DNA from: Actinomycetes bacterium
GTDB taxonomy: Bacteria > Actinomycetota > Actinomycetes > Propionibacteriales > Propionibacteriaceae
Length of the DNA: 5,326 bases
Assembly: GCA_021794705.1 (NCBI GenBank)
Contig: JAJYQH010000078.1
Span: forward strand, 1-5,326
Direction of reading: 5' to 3'
Below are positions 1 through 5,326 of this stretch, piece after piece. The notes beneath the pieces are model-generated. The model made no database searches. It was not told the origin of the DNA and saw only the letters and a list, made by a program, of their open reading frames with translations. Position numbers and translations under genes: made by a program. Each line of letters starts with the position of its first letter. Position 1 is the stretch's first letter.

Positions 1-1071
1 GCCCTCGGGACGCCGGGAGGCGTGGGTCGGCGCGTCGGGCACGTCGGCCGGGCGCAGGGCGTCGAACTCGCGGCGCAGGACGGGGGCGACCTCGGTGCCG
101 AGCAGTTCGATCTGGTGCAGCACCTCCTTGAGCGGCAGGCCGGCGTGGTCGACGAGGAACAGCTGGCGCTGATAGTCGCCGACGTAGTCGCGGAAGCCGA
201 GGGTGCGCTCGATCACCTGCTCGGGGGTGCCGACCGTGAGCGGGGTGGCCCGGGTGAACTCCTCGAGGCTGGGTCCACCGCCGTAGACCGGCGCCCGGTC
301 GAAGTAGGGGCGGAACTGCCGGACGGCGTCCTGGCTCGTCTTCGCCATGAACACCTGGCCGCCGAGCCCGACGATCGCCTGGTCGGCGCGCCCGTGACCG
401 TAGTGCTCGAAGCGGCGCCGGTAGAGCGCGACCATCTGCTGGGTGTGCTGCGGCGGCCAGAAGATGTGGTTCGAGAAGAACCCGTCGCCGTAGAAGGCGG
501 CCTGCTCGGCGATCTCGGGACTGCGGATCGAGCCGTGCCACACGAACGGGGGGACGCCGTCGAGCGGGCGCGGGGTCGAGGTGAACGACTCGAGCGGGGT
601 GCGGTGCTTGCCCGACCAGCTCACGTTCTCCTCGCGCCACAGCCGGTGCAGCAGCGCGTAGTTCTCCACCGCCAGGCCGATGCCGTCTCGGATGTCGCGA
701 CCGAACCACGGGTAGACCGGGCCGGTGTTGCCGCGGCCGAGCATGAGGTCGATCCGCCCGTCGCTGAGGTGCTGCAGGTAGGCGTAGTCCTCCGCGAGCC
801 GAACGGGGTCGTTGGTGGTGATGAGCGTCGTGGCCGTGGTCAGCACCAGCCGCTTGGTGACCGCCGCGAGGTGGGCGAGCAGGATCGGCGGGTTGGCCGG
901 CGCGACGAACGGCGGGTTGTGGTGCTCGCCGGTGGCGAAGACGTCGAGCCCCACCTCGTCGGCCAGCTTGGCCATCTCGACGGTGGCCTTGATCCGCTCG
1001 TGCTCGGTGGGCGTCCGGCCGGTCGTCGGGTCGGTCGTCACGTCGCCGACGGTGAAGATGCCGATCTGCAT
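1..1071 (-). CDS. CE1758-type FMN-dependent luciferase-like monooxygenase (3' end cut by window edge)
   Basis: Seen: an open frame of 357 codons runs from ATG at 1071 to the left edge with no stop. It starts MQIGIFTVGDVTTDPTTGRT and carries FATGEHHN (46-52 region), GRGNTGPVYPWFG (112-124), WHGSIRSPEIAEQ (178-190) and a conserved tail YVGDYQRQLFLVDHAG (296-310). From memory these match the actinobacterial CE1758 family of luciferase-like monooxygenases almost block for block. That family is about 360-380 residues long, so only a short C-terminal tail is missing. Members are TIM-barrel, soluble, cytoplasmic enzymes that use reduced FMN and O2 to oxidise an organic substrate. The substrate of this family is not known to me. 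The start is fixed by the family N-terminus; a GGGGAG ribosome site (1075-1080) lies 3 nt upstream, a rather short spacing. Relatives often sit next to an FMN reductase; if one is present here it would be beyond the left edge. It is the last visible gene of the marR-MFS-monooxygenase series, 58 bp after the transporter. Confidence 0.93.
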   Translation of the reverse strand, partial: MQIGIFTVGDVTTDPTTGRTPTEHERIKATVEMAKLADEVGLDVFATGEHHNPPFVAPANPPILLAHLAAVTKRLVLTTATTLITTNDPVRLAEDYAYLQHLSDGRIDLMLGRGNTGPVYPWFGRDIRDGIGLAVENYALLHRLWREENVSWSGKHRTPLESFTSTPRPLDGVPPFVWHGSIRSPEIAEQAAFYGDGFFSNHIFWPPQHTQQMVALYRRRFEHYGHGRADQAIVGLGGQVFMAKTSQDAVRQFRPYFDRAPVYGGGPSLEEFTRATPLTVGTPEQVIERTLGFRDYVGDYQRQLFLVDHAGLPLKEVLHQIELLGTEVAPVLRREFDALRPADVPDAPTHASRRPEG

Positions 1072-1083
1072 GATCTCCCCAAT

Positions 1084-1107
1084 CTGTAGTTGACCATTCA
1101 ACCAAAG
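1084..1107 (-). promoter_or_regulatory. Imperfect 24-bp palindrome, candidate operator of the monooxygenase gene
   Basis: The 58-bp gap between the MFS gene and the monooxygenase holds a perfect core palindrome, GTTGA-N4-TCAAC (1089-1102). Flanking symmetry (CT-T on one side, A-AG on the other) extends it to 24 bp, with 8 of 12 positions matching per half-site. The core ends 17 nt before the ATG at 1071. A TTGA/TCAA dyad of this size directly upstream of a start is typical of a dimeric helix-turn-helix operator, and MarR-type proteins are among those that bind such sites. The spacing would let a bound repressor block a promoter or initiation here. No convincing -35/-10 pair is visible, so a separate promoter is unproven. 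The perfect stem is only 5 bp and no T-run follows, so a terminator is unlikely. Confidence 0.45.
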
Positions 1108-1129
1108 ATCGGGGCGGTCTATTCCGGCG

Positions 1130-2347
1130 TCACGAGTCGCCGACGGTGAGGGCCTCGGCCTCCACCTGCGAGTCGACCGGCTCGGCGCCGTGGCCCGGGG
1201 CCGCGTCCATCGCGTGGATGTCGCCGCGGGCCGTCCACAGCACGGCCATCGCGGCGAGCACGCCGAACGCGCCGACGTAGAACGGCAGGTGCACGGACGT
1301 CTCGCCGAGGCGGCCGGCCAGCCAGGGCGCGATCGCACCGCCCATGAACCGGACGAAGCTGTACGCCGACGACGCCACGCTCCGCTCGACCGGCGAGATC
1401 TTCATGACGGTCTCGGTGATGAGGGTGTTGTTGATGCCGAGGGCGGCGCCCGCGAGCACCGTGCAGGCGACGAGCACCCACCGGTCGGCGGTGAAGCGCC
1501 CCATCAGCGCGAGCAGCACCATGAACAGGGCGAGCGCGCCGACCAGTCCGACCGCGGTACCGACACGGCGCTGCACCCACGGCGCGACGAGCACCGACGA
1601 GACGGCGAGCAGCACGCCCCAGCCGAAGAACACCCAGCCCACGCCGTGGGCGTCCATGTTGAGGGGGAACGGGGTGAACGCGAGCAGGGTGAAGAAGCCG
1701 AAGTTGTAGAGGAAGGCGGTCATCCCGACGGTGAGCAGTCCGCGATGGCGCAGCGCCCGCAGCGGGGCCGAGATGGAGGTCGGGGCGCCGGTGGGCCGGG
1801 TGCCGGGCAGGGTGAGGGCCGTGGCCACGAGGGCGAGGGTCATGAGCGCGCTGACCCCGAAGAACGGGAAGCGCCACGACAGGGCGCCGAGGACGCCGCC
1901 GAGCAGCGGTCCCGCGGCGATACCGAGGCCCAGCGAGGCCTCGTAGAGGATGATCGCCTGGCTCACCGAACCGATCGCCGAGTTGACGATGGTGGCGAGG
2001 GCGGTGGCGATGAACAGGGCGTTGCCGAGGCCCCAGACGGCCCGGAAGGCGACGATCGCGGGGACGGAGTTCTGCGCCCCGGCGAACCCGGCCCCGACGA
2101 TGATGACCGCCAGCCCGAGCAGCAGGGTGCGCTTGGCCCCGATCCGGCTCGAGACCCAGCCGGTGATGAGCATGGCGACGGCCATGACCGCGTTGTACGA
2201 GGTGAACAGCAGCGACACCTGCGACGGGGAGGCCCCGAGTTCGTCGGCGATCGGCTTGAGGATCGGGTCGACCAGGCCGATGCCCATGAAGGCGATGACG
2301 CAGGCGAAGGCGACCGACCAGACGGTGGCGGGTTGACGGGTGTGCAC
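1130..2347 (-). CDS. MFS transporter, 12-TM drug:proton antiporter (DHA1) type
   Basis: Seen: 405 residues from a GTG start, with 12 predicted membrane helices (roughly 9-28, 45-65, 72-90, 96-120, 130-153, 158-180, 205-227, 236-256, 262-283, 288-312, 324-345, 353-372) and a hydrophilic, acidic C-terminal tail from about 373. The loop between TM2 and TM3 carries an MFS motif A variant, GWVSSRIGAKRT (63-74), with Ser where Asp is usual. TM5 holds a motif C-like antiporter signature, GLGIAAGPLLGGVLG (140-154). These point to a proton-coupled exporter of the inner membrane with an unknown small-molecule substrate. The reading frame stays open upstream to 2536, but that part overlaps marR and is Pro/Arg-rich. 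The GTG at 2347 is preferred because AGAGGA lies 6 nt upstream and TM1 begins nine residues in. It follows marR by 64 bp in the same direction, a common regulator-efflux pair, and precedes the flavin monooxygenase. Confidence 0.9.
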   Translation of the reverse strand: MHTRQPATVWSVAFACVIAFMGIGLVDPILKPIADELGASPSQVSLLFTSYNAVMAVAMLITGWVSSRIGAKRTLLLGLAVIIVGAGFAGAQNSVPAIVAFRAVWGLGNALFIATALATIVNSAIGSVSQAIILYEASLGLGIAAGPLLGGVLGALSWRFPFFGVSALMTLALVATALTLPGTRPTGAPTSISAPLRALRHRGLLTVGMTAFLYNFGFFTLLAFTPFPLNMDAHGVGWVFFGWGVLLAVSSVLVAPWVQRRVGTAVGLVGALALFMVLLALMGRFTADRWVLVACTVLAGAALGINNTLITETVMKISPVERSVASSAYSFVRFMGGAIAPWLAGRLGETSVHLPFYVGAFGVLAAMAVLWTARGDIHAMDAAPGHGAEPVDSQVEAEALTVGDS

Positions 2348-2353
2348 GCGGGT

Positions 2354-2359
2354 TCCTCT
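2354..2359 (-). promoter_or_regulatory. Ribosome binding site deciding the MFS start
   Basis: On the minus strand AGAGGA is followed by six bases and then GTG at 2347. No other in-frame start of this long open frame has an equally good site, and this start puts the first transmembrane helix at residue 9. The site therefore selects the 405-residue form over the 468-residue one. Confidence 0.7.
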
Positions 2360-2411
2360 CGGGGAGCGGACGTGGGGTGGGGTTGGCGATGCGAAGGGGC
2401 CGGGACGCCGG

Positions 2412-2849
2412 TCAGGCGCTCCCGGCGGGTGGCTGGTCGATGAGCGCGGCGAGCAGCTCCTGGGCGCGTCGGATGGCGGCGAGGTCGTCGGCGTCCAGCC
2501 GGGCGAACGCCGGGGCGAGCATCTCCGCCCGGGCACTGCGCACCCGTCGGAGCAGGTCGCGGCCCTCGGGCGTCGTGGCGACCCGGTGCACCCGGGCGTC
2601 GGCGGTCCCGGCGGAGCGGCTCACCAGACCCGCGCTCTCGAGCCGGTTGACCTGGGCGGAGATGCCCGGCTGGCTCGTGTGGTCGGCCTCGGCGAGGTCG
2701 GTGATGCGGGCGGGCTCCAGTTCCTCGATGAGCGCCAGGAGCCGGATCTGGGCGGAGGGCAACTCCCACGGGGCGTGCATGCTGGCCCAGCGGTTGAGCC
2801 GGGCGACGGTGCGGAGCACGGTGTCGGCGAGGTCCTCGGGGGTCGTCAC
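2412..2849 (-). CDS. MarR-family winged-helix transcriptional regulator
   Basis: Seen: 145 residues, the usual MarR length. An N-terminal dimerisation helix (1-28) is followed by the winged helix: helices around PSAQIRLLALIEEL (31-44) and ITDLAEAD (49-56), a recognition helix in TSQPGISAQVNRLESAGL (58-75), then the wing with the conserved Asp-x-Arg (D84, R86) and TTPEGRDLL (92-100). C-terminal helices (about 101-137) complete the dimer interface. The family binds palindromic DNA as a dimer and is usually released by small phenolic or other ligands. There is no cysteine in the protein, so OhrR-type thiol redox sensing is excluded. The start is GTG at 2849; an in-frame TGA at 2856-2858 rules out any longer form. 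It heads the series marR-MFS-monooxygenase and is divergent from aat. It probably represses its own promoter through the palindrome at 2857-2879. Confidence 0.93.
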   Translation of the reverse strand: MTTPEDLADTVLRTVARLNRWASMHAPWELPSAQIRLLALIEELEPARITDLAEADHTSQPGISAQVNRLESAGLVSRSAGTADARVHRVATTPEGRDLLRRVRSARAEMLAPAFARLDADDLAAIRRAQELLAALIDQPPAGSA

Positions 2850-2856
2850 ATCAGCT

Positions 2857-2879
2857 CATTATATAGCTTATTTATATTG
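2857..2879. promoter_or_regulatory. AT-rich imperfect palindrome, candidate MarR operator
   Basis: On the minus strand the half-sites are CAATATAAA and (reverse-complemented) CATTATATA, which agree at 7 of 9 positions around a 5-bp centre. The inner core is ATATA-N7-TATAT. The dyad covers the whole -10 box of marR, so a bound dimer would occlude RNA polymerase, as expected for autorepression. Twenty of the 24 bases in 2857-2880 are A or T, in a window of about 70% G+C. An AT-rich promoter can show some chance symmetry, so binding is inferred, not shown. Confidence 0.5.
2858..2863 (-). promoter_or_regulatory. marR promoter, perfect TATAAT -10 box, likely leaderless mRNA
   Basis: The minus strand reads TATAAT exactly, 8 nt before the GTG start of marR. 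The expected transcription start, 6-9 nt after the box, falls at 2849-2852, that is on or within about three bases of the start codon. There is no room for a Shine-Dalgarno site, so the mRNA would be leaderless or nearly so, which is common in actinobacteria. No good TTGACA-like -35 is visible; the hexamer at the right distance is ATGGGA or TGGGAA. Confidence 0.65.
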
Positions 2880-2933
2880 TTCCCATCCGCTCGACCGCGC
2901 CCGCAGTCCCGCCCCGGTGTCCGCCCGGGTCGG

Positions 2934-2939
2934 TAGCCT
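2934..2939 (+). promoter_or_regulatory. Possible -10 box for a leaderless aat transcript
   Basis: TAGCCT keeps the three most important -10 bases (TAnnnT) and ends 7 nt before the aat ATG at 2947, which would place transcription start on or one base before the ATG. No -35 is recognisable. A purine-rich AGGAG (2941-2945) lies only 1 nt from the ATG, too close to act as a normal ribosome site for that codon, which favours the leaderless reading. The 97-bp gap between marR and aat would also allow a promoter in the AT-rich island (for example TATATT at 2873-2878). Confidence 0.35.
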
Positions 2940-2946
2940 GAGGAGC

Positions 2947-3636
2947 ATGCTGGCGCACCTGTTCGGGCCACCCGACGAGTGGCCGTCGGCCGACCTCATC
3001 GCGTTCAGCGACGAGTTCGACACGCAGCTGGCCCTCGCCGCCTACCGGTCCGGCGTGTTCCCGATGCCCCTGCACCTCGGCGGGTTCGAGCAGCAGATGG
3101 GGTGGTGGTCGCCGGTGCACCGCGGCGTGCTGCCGCTCGACGGCGTCCGGGTCACCCGCAGCCTGCGGCAGTCGGCGAAGAGGTACCGCACCACCGTCGA
3201 CGCGGCCTTCGACGAGGTGATCCGGCGCTGCGGAGACCCCCGGCGTCCGGGCGGGTGGATCGACCCGGCGATCGTCGACGTCTACACGGAGATGTTCCGC
3301 GCCGGGCTGGTGCACTCGGTCGAGACCTGGGACGCCGCCGGGCGGCTGGTCGGTGGCCTGTACGGGGTCTCGCTCAGCGGCATGTTCGCCGGCGAGTCGA
3401 TGTTCCACGACGACGAGTTCGGGCGCGACGCGAGCAAGGTGGCGCTGCTGCGGCTCGCCGAGATCCTCCGCGACGGCCACGACCGGCTGCTCGACGTGCA
3501 GTGGCGCACCGGCCACCTCGCCAGCCTGGGCGCGATCGAGATCCCCAGGGACGTCTACCTGCGGCGGCTGGACGCCGCCCTCGGCCAGCCCCCGGTGCGC
3601 TGGCCGGGCCCCGACCCCCGCCCCGAGGAGGCGTGA
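2947..3636 (+). CDS. aat: Leucyl/phenylalanyl-tRNA--protein transferase
   Basis: Aat moves Leu or Phe from its tRNA onto N-terminal Lys or Arg of proteins, creating N-degrons that ClpS delivers to the Clp protease in the cytoplasm. The 229-residue product shows the family blocks in order: LAAYRSGVFPMP (30-41), WWSPVHRGVLPL (53-64), TVDAAFDEVIRRC (83-95), GGWIDPAIVDVY (102-113), VHSVETW (122-128), LVGGLYGVSLSGMFAGESMF (134-153), ASKVALLRL (162-170) and LLDVQWRTGHLASLGA (181-196). E150, D183 and Q185 align with the functional Glu, Asp and Gln of the E. coli enzyme. Compared with E. coli, the stretch between GESMF and ASK is three residues longer, which I recall as usual in actinobacteria. The ATG at 2947 gives a normal-length protein; the frame is open far upstream, and GTG at 2917 is a possible alternative start. 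It is followed after one base by the DNA glycosylase gene. Confidence 0.95.
   Translation: MLAHLFGPPDEWPSADLIAFSDEFDTQLALAAYRSGVFPMPLHLGGFEQQMGWWSPVHRGVLPLDGVRVTRSLRQSAKRYRTTVDAAFDEVIRRCGDPRRPGGWIDPAIVDVYTEMFRAGLVHSVETWDAAGRLVGGLYGVSLSGMFAGESMFHDDEFGRDASKVALLRLAEILRDGHDRLLDVQWRTGHLASLGAIEIPRDVYLRRLDAALGQPPVRWPGPDPRPEEA
3625..3630 (+). promoter_or_regulatory. Ribosome binding site of the glycosylase inside the aat 3' end
   Basis: GAGGAG encodes the Glu-Glu near the aat C-terminus and lies 7 nt before the ATG at 3638. Aat stops at 3636, so ribosomes ending aat are released on top of this site. This supports translational coupling and fixes the glycosylase start. Confidence 0.75.
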
Positions 3637-3637
3637 C

Positions 3638-4501
3638 ATGCCCGAACTGCCCGAGGTCGAATCGCTCCGCACGTTCCTCGCGCCACGGCTCACCGGACGC
3701 ACCATCGCCCGCGTCCACCTCGCAGCGTTCACCGCGCTCAAGACCGTCCGGCCGCCGCTGGAGGCGCTGCTCGGGCTGGAGATCGACGGCGTCCACCGGC
3801 ACGGCAAGTACCTCGACATCGAGGCCCAGGGCCTGCACCTCGTCTTCCACCTCGCCCGGGCCGGCTGGCTGGTGTGGCGCGACCCGATGCCCGAGACGAT
3901 CCCCCGGCCCGGCAAGGGCCCGCTCAGCCTGCGGCTGGTGCTCGACGACGGCGCCGGGTTCGACCTCACCGAGGCCGGCACCCAGCGCAAGCTCGCGGTG
4001 CACGTCGTCACCGACCCGCTCGAGATCGACCGCATCCGCACCCTCGGCCCCGACCCGCTGGCGTCCGGCTTCACCCCGGAGGTGCTCGACGGCATCCTCG
4101 ATCGCGCCGGGCGCGCCCAGCTCAAGGGGGTGCTCCGCGACCAGCAGGTGATCGCCGGCATCGGCAACGCCTACAGCGACGAGATCCTGCACGCCGCCCG
4201 GCTCAGCCCGTACCAGCCGGCGTCCGGTCTCGATGCCGAGCGGCGCGCGGTGCTGTTCGAGGCGATCCGCTCCAGCCTCACCGAGGCGATCGCCCGCGCC
4301 GACGGGCTGGCCGCCAAGGACCTCAAGGACGACAAGCGCAGCAACCTGCAGGTGCACGGCCGCACCGGCCAGCCCTGCCCGGTGTGCGGGACGCCGATCG
4401 CCGAGGTGAGCTTCGCCGACTCCTCGTTGCAGTACTGCCCCACCTGCCAGACCGGCGGGCGCAAGCTCGCCGACCGGCGGCTGTCGCGGCTGCTCAAGTA
4501 G
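3638..4501 (+). CDS. Fpg/Nei-family DNA glycosylase/AP lyase (divergent from classical MutM)
   Basis: This is a bifunctional base-excision repair enzyme that would remove oxidised bases and nick the abasic site. The 287-residue product begins MPELPEVES. Once Met is removed, Pro2 is the Schiff-base nucleophile and Glu3 the general acid; Lys57 in HGKY is the conserved beta-hairpin lysine. The H2TH region contains QLKGVLRDQQVIAGIGNAYS (161-180), with Asn177 as the DNA-backbone contact. A C-terminal zinc finger has C247, C250, C267 and C270 in CPVCG and CPTCQ. Differences from E. coli MutM: HLGMSG is HLARAG (71-76), so the gap-filling Met is Arg74; the DPRRFG loop is TQRKLA (115-120), so its Phe is Leu119; and the zinc-finger Arg is replaced within ADSSLQYC, with Ser262 at the aligned position. 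I recall the same blocks (LKTVRPPLEALLG-like, FADSSLQYCPTC, LADRRLSRLLK) in an actinobacterial paralogue group, so substrate range may differ from 8-oxoG. The start is set by the obligate N-terminal Pro and the GAGGAG site. It is probably co-transcribed with aat. Confidence 0.92.
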   Translation: MPELPEVESLRTFLAPRLTGRTIARVHLAAFTALKTVRPPLEALLGLEIDGVHRHGKYLDIEAQGLHLVFHLARAGWLVWRDPMPETIPRPGKGPLSLRLVLDDGAGFDLTEAGTQRKLAVHVVTDPLEIDRIRTLGPDPLASGFTPEVLDGILDRAGRAQLKGVLRDQQVIAGIGNAYSDEILHAARLSPYQPASGLDAERRAVLFEAIRSSLTEAIARADGLAAKDLKDDKRSNLQVHGRTGQPCPVCGTPIAEVSFADSSLQYCPTCQTGGRKLADRRLSRLLK

Positions 4502-4505
4502 GCCG

Positions 4506-4513
4506 GCGGTGGC

Positions 4514-4520
<7 letters not shown>
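4506..4520. terminator. Short hairpin at the convergent glycosylase/gltA junction, weak bidirectional terminator candidate
   Basis: GCGGTG-GCT-CACCGC forms a perfect 6-bp stem with a 3-nt loop, and a G-T pair (4505/4521) can extend it. It begins 5 nt after the glycosylase stop and contains the gltA stop codon on the other strand. Being symmetric it could act on both transcripts. There is no T-run on either side, so intrinsic termination would be inefficient. In a genome this rich in G+C such a hairpin could arise by chance. Confidence 0.35.

Positions 4521-5326
<806 letters not shown>

Noticed and set aside
22..1089. Plus-strand open frame of 355 codons opposite the monooxygenase gene
   Set aside because: It is antisense to a clear family member, and its Arg/Val/Gly/Asp-rich low-complexity translation has no recognisable motif. 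Long antisense frames are expected where third positions are nearly all G or C.
1089..1102. Palindrome before the monooxygenase as an intrinsic terminator for the MFS transcript
   Set aside because: The perfect stem is only 5 bp and AT-containing, with no T-run after it, and the next co-directional gene starts 17 nt later; an operator fits better.
1190..2443. Plus-strand open frame of 417 codons opposite the MFS gene
   Set aside because: The translation is an Arg/Gly/Glu/Asp-rich shadow with no domain, and the opposite strand encodes a well-formed 12-TM transporter.
2348..2536. N-terminal extension of the MFS protein to residue 468
   Set aside because: The extension overlaps marR, is Pro/Arg/Ser-rich and hydrophilic, and lacks a ribosome site as good as the one before GTG 2347.
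2412..2849. OhrR-type thiol-based peroxide sensing by the MarR protein
   Set aside because: The protein contains no cysteine at all.
2377..2946. Long upstream in-frame extension of aat, suggesting a fusion protein
   Set aside because: The added part lies antisense to marR and runs through its promoter; the sequence is not Aat-like. The normal family length is reached from 2947.
3374..4357. Minus-strand open frames across aat and the glycosylase (also 2872-4167)
   Set aside because: They are low-complexity shadows of two conserved plus-strand genes with intact catalytic motifs.

Overview
The window is high-GC DNA (about 70% G+C by eye) with strong G/C third-position codon bias, GTG starts and little intergenic space. 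This fits an actinobacterium. The first protein belongs to an FMN-dependent luciferase-like family known mainly from actinobacteria, which supports that. I cannot place it below phylum level. Most of the window is coding: six genes, four on the minus strand and two on the plus strand.

Left part (1-2849, minus strand, transcribed right to left): a MarR-family regulator (2412-2849), a 12-TM MFS transporter of the drug-efflux type (1130-2347) and a CE1758-type luciferase-like flavin monooxygenase (1-1071, a few C-terminal residues cut off by the window edge). The three are co-directional with gaps of 64 and 58 bp. They look like one locally regulated oxidation/efflux unit whose ligand is unknown. 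A conspicuous AT-rich island (2857-2880) lies just upstream of marR. It holds a perfect TATAAT -10 box inside an imperfect palindrome, placed so that the marR mRNA would be leaderless or nearly so. A second, different palindrome (1084-1107) lies just upstream of the monooxygenase and may give that gene its own control.

Middle part (2947-4501, plus strand): divergent from marR is aat (leucyl/phenylalanyl-tRNA-protein transferase, N-degron pathway). One base later comes a Fpg/Nei-superfamily DNA glycosylase whose ribosome binding site lies within the end of aat, so the two are very probably co-transcribed. The glycosylase keeps the catalytic Pro, Glu and Lys, the H2TH motif and a four-Cys zinc finger. 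It differs from classical MutM at the lesion-gap-filling residues and at the zinc-finger arginine.

Right part (4514-5326, minus strand): the C-terminal 270 residues of citrate synthase (gltA), convergent with the glycosylase gene and only 12 bp from it. A small perfect hairpin spans the junction.

No tRNA, rRNA, CRISPR array, insertion sequence or phage gene was seen, and there is no gene-free stretch longer than 300 bp. Apart from the marR-MFS-monooxygenase unit the content is housekeeping. I found no strong candidate for a wholly new system; the most rewarding points are the two putative operators, the leaderless marR start and the divergent glycosylase.
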